From Anastatus disparis (lineage: Eukaryota > Arthropoda > Insecta > Hymenoptera > Eupelmidae), in the NCBI GenBank assembly GCA_017163975.1, contig JAFFSR010000307.1, forward strand, positions 3,111,001 through 3,175,000: a DNA stretch of 64,000 bases, given 5' to 3'. Numbering within the stretch: the first letter of the stretch is position 1; every line of letters begins with the position of its first letter. The notes beneath the pieces were generated by a model that was not told where the DNA came from, made no database searches, and worked only from the letters and a program-made list of their open reading frames with translations. This document shows positions 47,771 through 59,454 of this stretch, one piece after another. The position numbers and the translations under genes were made by a program.

Positions 47771-49925
47771 ATTTTCCACGATCGCCGTCTTTGGATACCT
47801 AGGTGTTAATGACAACTTAAACATCATCTACAGCTAAAACTTTTGAAATTCAACTTATAGTTAAATAACTACTTTGAAGTTGTTTCAAATGTTATCTAGC
47901 CAAACATGGATGTTCCGAGTAAGATAAACATTGTCTACAAGAATATCTTTTGAAATTTAGCCATTATTTATTAATAACATGTACGTTTCCCGAGATGACA
48001 TCTCACAATATCCAGGTGATCCTGGCTACCTGGAAATCGTCTATATGAATGAATTTTGAAATTTTTCATACCGATTATGAAGTTTACAGATATTTGCAGG
48101 GACTACGTCAAATGAAACTTGGAGATTCTTTTAGATTTCGATTCTAAGGTTGTTTGATTAGGTCGGAGAATACTTGGAAATAAAAAGATTTTAAAAGAAC
48201 AATTGTTTAAGATTCATGCAAGTTCCATGAAATATGTTGATTTACTCGTAGTCGATACCCATATATAAAGATCATTCATACAAATCATCTCGCATATAAA
48301 TTTGCGGTAGTATCCCTACTAATTTATGAATTTTTCGTTCGAATAATGCCAGCGAAATTTAACTTCGAGAAAGCATATTACTATTGTAATTAGTAAATAA
48401 TTTTAACATTTTTTCATCAAACATCATTCCGATATACAGGTAATAAGCGCTATTATTTAAAAAATTTAAAAAAAGTTAATTTATTTATTTTATACTTTTT
48501 AGTCTATTTATTCAATTATTGTATTTTATTTTTAAAGTATGTTTTTAAAATTTTGTATTTTCTATTTTTAAGTTAAAATTGTTTTTATTATCATTCAGAG
48601 TTACATTGCAACCAGACTTTTCGAAGATTACACTCAGGTACATCCGTTATCGGCGACTTGGTACTCCAGTTCGACCTCTTTATCCTAAATCATTATTATG
48701 CATTATAGATTCACTTTCAAACCTTGAATTAGGTTTTAGCAGCCCCGAAATCCCCCGGGGAACCCACCTCGACCCAGAGAAAGCCTCCCCACTTGTACTT
48801 CCTCGGAGACGACGTCCATGCGTATTCTGGACAACGTGCATCACTTTGTGGCAATTGTTTGATCTCAAATTCGGTTTTAGCAACCCTGAAAACCCCCGGA
48901 GAAACTCGCCTTGACCCAAAGAAAGCCTCCCCATTTATACTTCCTCGGAGATGACTTTTCACACCCATTATCATCGACCTGGATGTCCAGGTACCAAAAT
49001 GAGAACTGATTATTGTATTGTCATCCAAGACCAAAGTCTATGCCAATTGTCAGAATTTATATCTGTCAAAAAGTGCCTGAAATCGAGCGCGCAAGATTTG
49101 ATTACAGACAGACAAACATGCAAACAGACATGAAGGAGAATATAAGAAAAGCGTATATAAAAAAATAATATTTACCTACGTTAAGTCTGCTTTGAGACTA
49201 ATTATCTTTCGTTTTTTATGACAAAAACAAGTAAATTGAATTTGAGAAAATTTCTATAAGTTACTTAAATTTATGAAAAAGTCAATATAAATCGTCATTT
49301 TTGCAGAATTATGAAGATTATGATTATTTTCGCGGAAATTATAAGGTTATGGAAATTATTTATGGAAACGTTTTCGATTGGAAAATTTGTGATTATTGCA
49401 GTTGAATTTTGTTACATCATCATCAGTTATATCCTCGTTAAAATGACCCGAAAATTTCTAAAAGAATCGGAACAAATATTTTTCCGGTCTTTAAAGAATG
49501 TTTAAGAACTATTATGAAATGAAAATTGATAAATGTTTCAAGTTTTTCGAATCGTTCCGACATTGAAATTTCAATTATAAGCCGTTACTCATAAAATTTG
49601 GAAAAGTCTATTGTATGCAACTATTTTTCCAGTAATTCAGTTGTAATTTATAAAATTGTGAATTTGGGTGATTCATTATGTTTCTTTCCGTAATATTTAT
49701 CTGATGTTGGAGCTACAGCAATCAAGTTTTGCTTTTTTTATTTCATTAATATCATTTTAAATTCGTAAATTAATAGTATATTGTGTAACGAGTAAGGTTT
49801 AGTTGACTATTGCGCACGAGGGCAAGTTGGCGCACGAGCGTAGCGAATAGCGCCATTGCCCGAGACTCTCTCTCTCTCTCATATCTGCCGTACGACTGAC
49901 TCGCAATAGTATATTTCAATACTTT
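47771..49925 (-). mobile_element. H2 core, part one (matches H1 12805-14945 inverted)
   Basis: Inverted match to H1 from CACGATCGCCGTCTTTGG to GGTACGAC-type GC-rich DNA near 49890. It includes the 134 bp duplication (GAAAGCCTCCCCA at 48778 and 48922). The open frame 48579-48914 corresponds to the H1 frame 13769-14143, but an indel near 48897 ends it early. This argues against a conserved protein. There is no other recognisable coding region. Confidence 0.75.
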
Positions 49926-50790
49926 TTGGTACTATTATTTGTAATTAAATTACATACTTTTAGTTCACCAATTTCACGTTTATACGGAATAATTACGATT
50001 TCGTTAATGTAAAAATAATACAAGAATAGATGATACGATTTACTTTGTCAGAGGTTAAAGCGAGATAGAGTATAAAATTCATCATATGATCGATGAGATA
50101 CAGTATGAGGGCGCTGCGCTTGTATAAACCTTTGCGATTTTACATTAATTAACGCTTTTGCGTGACATTATTTTACAGAATGTAACGTATTTACGTGATT
50201 TAATACAAAATAATATTATACATAGCTGTGAAACACACGCCCTCAAAAAACAACACACGCAGCGCGCGCTACTAGCTACTTACTACCCCGAAAACGCATG
50301 CGATATAGGCCGCTTACTCAGCACGGATGAGAAAAACAAATATAATGACTTGTCCGCACTAAAGCTATGTTAATACAATAATTTTTGTTAAAATAAAAAA
50401 TCATTTCAACTTGTAAATTTTTTATGAACTTGGATTGGAAATTATATCAAGCTCGACAAACCTAATCTTAAAATACGTTACATTGAAAGTTTGTATTATT
50501 ACTTTTTATGTAGTATTTTCGTGGGTTTCTTGAGTTGTCCGCACTCGAGTTAAATCTTACAAATTTTTTCTTTGTCGCAAAAAAATGTTATTAAACGCAT
50601 TGTTTATTCATAACTTGGGATTGGAAATATTATTAGAAGACTGGAAGCTTCGTCATGCTCTTAAAAATAAAAATAATGTTATCTAATTTTAAAAATAATA
50701 TTAATCTGAATAATATATCCTCATCAGAAAAGTTATTGTAATTTATATATTTTTAGAACCTTTCCAATTTCATGTGTACCACTATGGTAT

Positions 50791-51174
50791 TATATGGGGA
50801 TATCTATCCAACTTTAAATTCTCTAGTAACAGGTCATTATTTAAACTAGGTTATAATCTTTTGTGCTATCCTGTAACTCTATTTCTGATGTATTTTGTAA
50901 ATGTGCCACAAACGGCGCAGCAGATAATTCTATAAAAAGTAAATTTACACTTAAGAGAAATTACGGTAATTTTTTATGTGTAAAAATGAATGTTTCATAG
51001 AAATATCTACTGCGCCGTTTGTTAAACATTTACAAAATACATCAGAAATAGAGTTACAGGATACACAAAAGATTTGAACCTAGTTTAAACAATGTGCATC
51101 ATGCGGTAACCCAGTAACAGCTGTAATATGACCTGTTACTAGACAATTAAAAGTTTTGTGGATATCCCCATATA
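50791..51174. mobile_element. Fold-back element with ATATGGGGATATC ends
   Basis: A 384 bp palindrome. Outer arms are TATATGGGGATATC/GATATCCCCATATA, then CTAGTAACAGGTCAT/GACCTGTTACTAG, CTGTAACTCTATTTCTGATG and its inverse, and CAAACGGCGCAG/CTGCGCCGTTTG around an AAATTACGG loop. The family is not recognised and there is no coding region. Confidence 0.75.
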
Positions 51175-51506
51175 TCAAAAAATATGATTATGACTTCTTC
51201 AGATTCTTTATGAATTTCTAATATATTGAATAGTGATTTTTGAAGGGCATATCATAGTATTAATTAAATTAACTTATTAATAAACTGAAAAATTGCCTAG
51301 TATTAATAAATTAGTGCGATTTATTGTATTTATTCACAAAAAAATTTATAGCTTAGTCGTGTAAAATGGCTTTATTTCCACTATCAAACAATTCCATGGT
51401 ATGCTTAACTATTTCAAGAGTTAAAAAAATTTAATAATATGTATATTTTTTATAACTTCAAGATCGTTACTGAGAATCATAAATAATTTTCACGGTATTT
51501 TATTAA

Positions 51507-51882
51507 TAGCAGGTCGTACATCTCTATCCTTTTATAATAAAAAAATTCAATTTTCTGCAAAACCTTATGATTGTAGCAAAAATAAGAAGAAAGCCCCATC
51601 TCGTATACTAAAAGCAATATTTTCTCTTATGAGAAAAAATTATTTTTATCGCTTCGTTTCAAAGAAAACTTTGAAAAACTGAATTGTCCATCCAAACCTC
51701 GATATTTTATGTTTTTCAAGGTTTTTTTCAAAAGGAATCGATAAAAAATTTTTTCCTAATCAAAGAAAATATTGCTTTTATGATACAAGATGGGGCTTTC
51801 TCTTTATTTTTTGCTAAAATTATTAGTTTTTGTAAAAAATCAATTTTTTGATTACAATAGGACATATATACTCGACCTCCTC
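51507..51882. mobile_element. F8: TTAA-type fold-back MITE, subtype c, diverged
   Basis: Palindrome of 376 bp flanked by TTAA (51503-51506 and 51883-51886). The interior has the subtype c GCAATATTTTCTC..., CTTCGTTTC and GATACAAGATGGGGC blocks. It is the most diverged of the complete copies. Confidence 0.75.
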
Positions 51883-52031
51883 TTAAGGATCTTTAATAGC
51901 TATTAAACTCTTTACAAGATTGTAATAATTCATCTCGATTTACTTCCACAGAGTTCGTGAAGTTTCATTAACCTCTCAATCAATATACAGAAAATATAAA
52001 GATTCATCCGTATTCTTAAATGATCTCATAG

Positions 52032-52240
52032 GAGTCGGTCTGTGGCTCATTCGGTAGAGCGTTGGATTCGTAATCTCAAGGTTCCGAGTTCGAATCCCGC
52101 TCTCGGCCGATTGATACAAGCACCACTGTACGTTACATGTGCTTTGTTCACAAACACACTTACGAGCTCCGTCGCTGATTAGCATAGCAATAATAGCATA
52201 GCATAAATATAGCGACGTTAAAAAAAAAAAAAAAAAAAAT
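52032..52240 (+). mobile_element. tRNA-derived SINE with poly(A) tail and 14 bp target duplication
   Basis: A tRNA-like head (about 52035-52110) is followed by a roughly 110 bp body and a 20 bp poly(A) tract. The flanks AAATGATCTCATAG (52018-52031) and AAATGATTTCATAG (52237-52250) are a 14 bp target duplication with one mismatch. This is the signature of LINE-driven retroposition. The head has a D-arm GCTC...GAGC, an anticodon loop TTCGTAA (CGT, threonine) and a T-loop TTCGAAT. Its T and anticodon stems contain mismatches, so it is not a working tRNA gene. The open frame on the opposite strand is only the antisense of this head. Confidence 0.85.
52044..52099 (+). promoter_or_regulatory. RNA polymerase III internal promoter of the SINE (A and B boxes)
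   Basis: TGGCTCATTCGG is close to the A box consensus TRGYNNARNNGG, and GAGTTCGAATCCC is close to the B box GGTTCRANNCC. Spacing is about 30 bp, as in tRNA genes. Confidence 0.75.
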
Positions 52241-52904
52241 GATTTCATAGATTTATAATCATTTATTTACCAATAATTTAATAAATATATTCATACGATG
52301 ATAAAACGTGAAAAATATTTCTAAAGAATTTTTTAAAATACAATCTAGAAGGATTCTCCTGAAAACTTTACAGTGCTGTTCAATTCTAAAGCGATCTTAA
52401 TTGTTCATTAATTGTGAATACGATAAAATTAAGGTTACTATTCCTTAGTAAAACTTAATGAATCAAAAAAGTTCAGAAGGTATCAACGAAAACCATGACA
52501 ATTTTTTTCATAAGAGTTCACAAAGTTGTATTATGGACTGGTACCAAAAACCGCAAAAAATTAGAAAGGTTCTTTTACATCAGAATTTTTCCAAACCTTA
52601 ATGTATATGTTCACCGGGGTATTTCACCTGAATACGGAGGACATTTATAACTAATATAGGTAGCTAGGAGAGTTTCCGTAGCCAATGGAGATCCACGGCT
52701 CCACCAAAGTTTTTCCTATGTATTTTGGTGCCTTGAACACGAATTTCGAGGGTGGATAGCTGGAAAATAGTTAGGAAAATCTCTAAAGTAAATTTTCTGG
52801 TTGTTAATTCTTCGCAGAAAAACATAATTTTTCGTGTTTTTCATCAAATATTAAGTCGAAAATATTCTTATCAATTTTGCCGTACATTGCACCATTTCTC
52901 TGTA

Positions 52905-54316
52905 AAAACATCATAAATGTAAAAAAACTCATTTTGCCATTTTTAATGATTTTTTTATTTTATTGCACTAATCATTGGTGACCAATATAATTAAGAATTT
53001 TTACATTTTAATTAGCTAAAATTATTCTTTAATCCACCAACTGTTAATAAAAAAGAATGGTTTAGGCTGGTTGCGGTCTTCCTTTAATTTTTCACGAATA
53101 ATTGAACCGCTTATTCAGAAAGTACCGCGCAACGGTGCTCACATGAAAAAGTCAGGTCGGAAAATAGGGAGATTGCTATAGTAACATTAAAGTCCACGGT
53201 TCCAAAAATTTTTTTATATATTTTGTCACTAAACATTAATTTAAAGGGGGTGAAGTCGGAAAATGTCCAGAAAAATTTGTATGATATAATTTCCAAAAAT
53301 TTGAAAAGTCTATTTTTCAAATAAAAAACATTTTGTCGCTTATTTCATGCAATTTTCATGCCAAAGTTATAAAAAAGAATAAGTTTTATAATTTTTTTCA
53401 ATTTTTCATATTAGAATGAGACTATTGTTACAGTGCAGCAGAGATTAGAATAGGATTTCCTAAAATTTTATTTCATTTGCTAAATTTATGTTATAATTTA
53501 TAAATACGTTTAATTAATCGTTATTTGTATTTTAATCTTATTACATTTTTTACATGTAGAATTTTTGCTACAAGAACAATATGTACAGTACGCTATTCAT
53601 TATTTTATGAAGTTTAAAAAACTTGTGTTTTTATAATTTATAAAATTTTTTAACGAAGTACAATTTTTTTCTGTGAACTACTCTTTTACTGTTACATATT
53701 TTGTAAAAATATATCTTTTTAATAAAAAAAAATAGATATATGATTAATTGAAAATATTAATTTTAATTAATTTAATTTATGTATAACCCTGTTGAAAAAA
53801 CTTACTGACATGGTAACATTTTTTTTTAACTATTAATAATTGAATTTATTGATTTGTTGATTGTAATTCTTTAATCATTTATTTCATTTCCGCAATTCAA
53901 TCCAAAATATCCTTAATTTATAATCCTTCAGTTGAAAATTGAGGCAGCACACTAATTATAACACATCCAAAATAATTTATAGCAGCATCATCAGTGTCAC
54001 AACCAAATTTTAAAATTGCTAAGCATAAACTTTCAAAACGAATGTCAGGAAAAAGTAATTAACATTGTAAAAGAATTTTTTTATTACAGATAACTATTAT
54101 GGGAAAAACTTTTTTGAAAATAAAATCATATAATCAAATTATCCTCCAAAAAGTAAAACCATTCCTTAAAAATCTTTAAGATTTTTATCAGTATTAATAT
54201 TAGCAATTTTTCCTAAATTTGAATTTTTTTTATTTTAAGTAACATAGAAAAAATAACCTGTTTGTGTAACTGATTAAAAACTGCTCACTTGTTTAAAAAA
54301 AAATCTGGTGGCACTC
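52905..54316 (-). mobile_element. H2 core, part two (matches H1 11363-12780 inverted)
   Basis: Near-identical inverted match to H1, beginning in the AAAACTCATTTTGCCATTTTTAATG region and ending at the CTGGTGGCACTCATATATA junction with the monomer array. No recognisable gene. Confidence 0.75.
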
Positions 54317-54620
54317 ATATATATATATATATATATATACCTGTGTGTGTGTGTGTGTGCGCGCATGTGAATTGACATAAAATATCCCATGTATATGTAT
54401 ATACATATATTCATAAGCCCATGTGTGTGCGTGCATGCGCCTTGACAGGAACAGCCCCATATATATATATATGAAGAAAAATATATACAAACTCAAGTAC
54501 GTGTGTCATGCATGTAAATTGACATGAAACGTCCCGTGTATATAAACCTGTGTGTATATGCGCGCGTGTGAATTAACATTTAATATCCCATGTATATGTG
54601 TACACAGATATACACACATA

Positions 54621-54651
<31 letters not shown>

Positions 54652-55446
54652 TCATAAGCCCATGTGTGTGCGTACATGCGAATTGACAGAAACGGTCCCA
54701 TATATATAAATACAAATTTCAAATACATGTTTAGATGTGTTTGCGTGTTCGAGTTGACAAGATATGTCAAATATATGAAAACCGGTGCGTGCGTGTTGAC
54801 ATGATACGTCCCACATATGTGAACCTAAGGGCGCTTGGATAGGTGTGTTAGAGTTGTCATGAAATGTCCCATATATATAAACCTGTATAGGCGTGGGTAA
54901 TAATTGACGTGAAAAATCCTATGTATATTAACGTGTGTGCATGTATGCAAGTCGATATGAAATGTACCATATGTATAAACCTGTGTGTGTGTGCGTGCGT
55001 TCGAATTGACATGGAAAATCCCATGTATATTAACGTGTGTGTGCATGCATGCGCAACGACATGTACTGTCCCATATATATATATATGTATAAACCTGTAA
55101 ACGACATGAAATATCTCATATATATATACCTGTATGTGCGTACGTTCCAATTGACGTGAAAAATCCAATATTTATTAAAGTTTGTGTGCATGCATGCGAA
55201 TTGACATGAAATGTCCCATATATATGTAAACCTGTGTGTGTGCGTTCGAATTGACGTGAAAAATCCTATATATATTAACGTGCGTGTGCATGCATGCGAA
55301 TCGACATGAAATGTCCCATATATGTATATATAAACCTAAGGTTACTAGGATGGGTGTGTGCGTGTTGTCATAAAATGTCCCACATATATAAAAAAGACTG
55401 TCATTATGAGTATGTACGAGTTGACATGAAATGTCCCATATATAAT

Positions 55447-55494
<48 letters not shown>

Positions 55495-55928
55495 TGCGTG
55501 CGCATTGGCATGAAATGTCCCATATATCTAAACCTGTAAGTGCGTGCGTTCCAATTGACGTGAACAATCCCATGTTTATTAAAGTCTGTGTGCATGCATG
55601 CGAATAGACATGAAATGTCCCATATATATATAAACCTGTGTGTGTGCTTTCGAATTGACGTGAAAAATCCTATGTTTATTAACGTGCGTGTGCATGCATG
55701 CGAATCGACATGAAATGTCCCATATATGTAAATCTAAGGGTACACGAATGGGTGTGTGCGTGTTGTCATGAAATGTACCACATATAAAGAAAACCTGTAC
55801 TTATGAGTACGTGCTAACCGACATGAAATATCCCATGTATGTATGTATGTATGTATGTATATATATATACATATATATAAACCAAAATATATACGGGTCA
55901 ACGGGTGCAAGTTGACATGAAACGGACC

Positions 55929-55976
<48 letters not shown>

Positions 55977-56095
55977 CAACTTGTCCGTATGTGTGCGTGT
56001 GGGTCGACATGAAATGTTGCATATATATGAGCCTAGGTGCGTATGTATGTGCGCGTCCACATATGTTTTTCTATATACATATATATGATACAAAT
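54317..56095 (-). repeat. GGGACATTTCATGTC monomer array, right block of H2
   Basis: Inverted counterpart of the H1 array at 9474-11362, with the same monomer order over most of its length (GACATGAAATGTCCC on the plus strand). Differences are mainly in lengths of TA and CA/GT tracts, for example the (GT)n expansion at 55448-55490. Shared order means that the two arrays descend from one ancestor. Confidence 0.85.
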
Positions 56096-56184
56096 TCCTT
56101 AGTACGTTTAATTAAAAAGGAATTGTGGAATTTTTAATTAAAGCCCTCGAATTCACAAATCATAATCATAACTGACGCTCTTTC

Positions 56185-56465
56185 AATTCAGGATTACATT
56201 TTGATTTCTTAATTGAAATTTATTTAATTAAGGATTCCTTTTGATTTTGGAATTAAAGCCCTTTCAATTCACGATTAAATTTTGATTTCTTAATTGAAAT
56301 TTATTTAATCAAGAATTCCTTTTGATTTTGTAATTAAAGCCCTTTCAATTCACGATTACATTTTGATTTCTTAATTGAAATTTATTTAATTGAGAATTCC
56401 TTTTGATTTTTTAATTAAAGCCTTTTTAATTCACGATTAGATTTTGATTTGTTAATTAAAATATT
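56185..56465 (-). repeat. 81 bp subterminal repeat, right end of H2
   Basis: About 3.5 inverted units of the 81 bp repeat (AAAGCCCTTTCAATTCACGA), fewer than the six at the matching end of H1. Confidence 0.85.
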
Positions 56466-56580
56466 TTTAACTATTAATTTAAAAGGAATTGTTAATTAAA
56501 TAAAACTTTAATTACAAATTCATAAATGATTCGTGATTCAAATAATTTTTAATTACTTTTTTCGCAACCCTGGTTAAGGC

Positions 56581-59454
56581 ACATCTAAAATTAGTCTTTC
56601 TTTATTGAACCGTATAAAAAAGTTAAAAATTTTTCACAGTCCTTTTTTTTCACTGTTAAAAATTTGGCTATTTCTGCCCCGGGGAAGCGCGGAAAAAGTG
56701 CGAATTTATGTCACGCAGTGCTATAAATTAAATTTTTTTATCGAATTCTTTTCTGATTAAAAATAATTGATAAAAGTTATATTTGTGGTTCCAAATTTTA
56801 TTTAATATTAAGATTGTCTTATAATTTAGTATAATATTTAATAATAAAAATAAATTAATGTATGATTTATTATAATAAACCAATAAAATGATTGATCATA
56901 TTTATAACATTTTTCGACTATCAACTGTCCTCAATAAGCTGATAAATTGGTCGCTAACGCTCGTGCCGCAAATGTCGGGATGGGCATCGAAAACATCACG
57001 AATTTCACGACATTACAGCTTTATCATTCTTAGTGGTAAAATGTAAATTGGACTTCCAACACTATAGTAATTTCTACCGGGCATCAAGAAAAATAGTATA
57101 CGGAACACAAGACGAAATTTGAAGGCCCGCTACTGCGTGATATGGCACCCTCGGCTTCGCCTCGGGGTCAACTTCACGCAGTGGCGGAACTTCAAGTTTC
57201 GTTTTTTGTGCCATAATATACTATTTTAGCACCCCGTTCTTGAGTTTTTTTTACACTTTTTAATAGTTTAAAAAGCGATAATTATATAGTGCCCCTCATT
57301 TTTAAAGAACGCTTTCTTTATATTAGAAATATTTAGAATTTTTAATGTTAAAATAATCATGTTATTTTTCGAAAAAATAGTATATTATTCACCAAGGGAG
57401 TTAATTTAAAAAATATCTTAAATCGTATGTAATTGTCACCCGGGCCGAAGGTAAGGGTGACAAACATACGATTGAAGGTATTTTTGATTAACTCCCGTGG
57501 TGAATGTGCTATTTTTTGTCATACCTAGGCCAAAAGTACCACTTCTGCGATTTAGAGGCGGGAGTAGAAGTGATACTTTTGGACAGAGTATGGCAAAAAA
57601 TTTAATTTTTTTGTTCTGTTTGGTCATTTCTGAGAAGCTATACTACAATAGCGGCTTGTGAATAGAATTATAAATTCAAAAATATAGCAAACAAAAAAGA
57701 GCAATAGGTTTTTTAGAATTTTAAACTGTATTTATTGTGTGCCAGCAAAAAATTGCCAAAAATAAGAATAATTAATACGAGGGACGCACGCAGTGATGTA
57801 TTTTAAAAACTTCACTACTTTTTTTCATTAAATCACACGCTGATGTAATAGCTCTAGTTTGATTCGTTTTAAGAAATAGAAAATATCCTCGCTTTCTTAT
57901 TTTCCAAAAATCAAAATGCATTTTTTTTAAACGTTGAAATGTAAAAATAAATTCATTTTTATGAAAACGTTGTTCCTATTTTTTTTAAAGTTATATTCTA
58001 TTTTCAAAGGTAGGCACCTTCTTGAAAAGTCTTTTTTTTTAAAGTAATATATCAAAAAATAATAAGAGAAAGTTTTTGCGATCCTTACTCAAAACGCTCT
58101 TTTTTTAATAATGCGAAGGAAAAAAAATAGGGAACAGTTACCTTTGCAAAACTTGAAAAATGACGTATTTTATATTTTTTTATGCGAAAATAATTACGTT
58201 ATATCAACTGAAACTATCTTAAAATACTTTTTTATATTTCTTTCATACGAAAAAATTTTTTTTACTCATTAATTACATTAAATTTATAGCTTTTATGTAC
58301 AGTTCCCTAAGTATTAAAAGTTTCACGGAATCATTTATATATGGCTTCAATTATTGATAACATTGGAAGTATATTATCTTAGTAAATTTTGAATCTGTGT
58401 ATAAAAAATATTTTATATTCTTCTCTCACTTGCAGCACGACCAAGCAACAAATGGTTTCGACCGCCTCTTAACTTGACTTGGTCGACCACTGTACTCAGG
58501 GGGGTTATTCACTAACTTTTTAACGACAACGATTGACTTAACGTTTTGACGTCAAAAAGCGTTAAGGACTCTACTCTTTTAAGTAATCGATAAGCACATA
58601 TGAAAAAATGTTTAAATTTATTTTTAAATCTTTTACAACAGACATTCACAACATAAATATTCCAAATTAAGATAATTTCAAATAATTATTACATCAAAAT
58701 TAGCATCATCACAAAAAAATTGTTTTTTTAAGTTTTTGAAATATTTATGCTCAAATAAATGACAATTTTACCAGTCTTTTTGTAGTTTTATTTTAGATCT
58801 TGTATTCTCTACACATTCAGTATCAGGATTGAAAATAGACAGTTCATTGGGACATTATAAAAACTTAAGTAATATTTCATAACATGTTTAATTTTATGTT
58901 AATAATCATATATCCAAAATAATAGAAAAAATGTCATGATTCGTTCATTTTAAATCCCAATACAGAGAAAAAATAAATTTAAACAGTATTTGCCTTAAAA
59001 CACACATCTAACATTCATATTAGAAATAAATCTGTATTTATGTTTTTATTATATATTCTTCTAACTCAACAATATCCAAGCCAACATTTTCATTTTAAAA
59101 GACGAAATTTTGAAAACCAATATTTATAAGTTCTGCAGCAAACTTCACAATTCAATCGAGAAACTGTAGTTGTTGATATAGAATGTAAATTGCAAATTTA
59201 AATTAATATATAATTCTATTAAAAAACGTTTTTTATTGGTGATAACATAAATTTATTTAAAACAATATTTATATTATTTTTTTCTGTTTGTTTTTATTAA
59301 AGTACATATAAGTCACTTTAAAGCTTGCAGATTCAATTGAATTTTAAATTATACACAATTTATCATTTAATCATGTATGATTACAAATAATTTTTATGAT
59401 CACAAATTCAAATAATAATAAAATATTGTTCGCTATATATATATGGGACGTTTC
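56581..59454. other. Unassigned DNA without a recognisable gene
   Basis: Apart from hairpins at 57090-57602, this is AT-rich sequence. A roughly 150 bp GC-richer stretch lies at 58430-58570 (GGTCGACCACTGTACTCAGG, AACGTTTTGACGTC). No splice-compatible long frames or known motifs are seen. Confidence 0.45.
57090..57602. repeat. Cluster of three long imperfect hairpins with GC-rich loops
   Basis: Hairpin 1 (57090-57237) has arms AATAGTATACGGAACA.../...ATATACTATT and CTTCAAGTTTCG-type inner arms around CTCGGCTTCGCCTCGGGG. Hairpin 2 (57373-57516) has arms CACCAAGGGAGTTAAT and ATTAACTCCCGTGGTG, inner TGTCACCC/GGGTGACA and loop GGGCCGAAGGTAAG. Hairpin 3 (57510-57602) has arms TTTTTTGTCATAC/GTATGGCAAAAAA and CCAAAAGTACCACTTCT with its inverse, and loop GATTTAGAGGCGGGAG. 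Stems are conserved by compensating AT-rich arms. No coding role is recognised. Confidence 0.7.

Larger units (their letters stand above)
49930..52900. other. H2-specific 3 kb segment absent from H1
   Basis: H1 passes directly from the point matching 52905 to the point matching 49925, so this block is extra in H2 or deleted in H1. It contains a fold-back (50791-51174), F8 and a SINE. It also holds a GC-richer patch at 50050-50370 with an open frame of 71 codons (50158-50373) that I do not recognise; an acceptor-like TTATTTTACAG lies just inside it. Confidence 0.6.
44180..56572 (-). mobile_element. H2: 12.4 kb hAT-type element with 8 bp target duplication
   Basis: Inverted ends CAGGGTTGC and GCAACCCTG bound 12,393 bp. 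The perfect 8 bp direct repeat GTTAAGGC flanks it (44172-44179 and 56573-56580). It is inverted relative to H1: its right end matches the H1 left end. It carries the 81 bp repeats at both ends, four blocks of GGGACATTTCATGTC monomers, and the same core as H1 in two pieces. Its own additions are a Helitron relic (45094-47266) and a 3 kb segment (49930-52900) with a fold-back, F8 and a SINE. No transposase is visible. Clean target duplications at both ends show that it moved, or at least inserted, as a unit; the nested elements may have arrived later. Confidence 0.9.

Noticed and set aside
50158..50373. 71-residue frame near an acceptor-like TTTTACAG
   Set aside because: The composition is plausible but I see no homologous family and no partner exon, so it is left as unassigned sequence.
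52035..52110. Functional tRNA-Thr (CGT) gene
   Set aside because: Acceptor, anticodon and T stems have mismatches. A body, poly(A) tail and target duplication follow, so it is the head of a SINE.
51976..52248. 90-residue minus-strand frame
   Set aside because: It contains the typical antisense-tRNA peptide (SGIRTRNLEITNPTLYRMSH) and a poly(A)-derived Phe run, so it is the antisense of the SINE.
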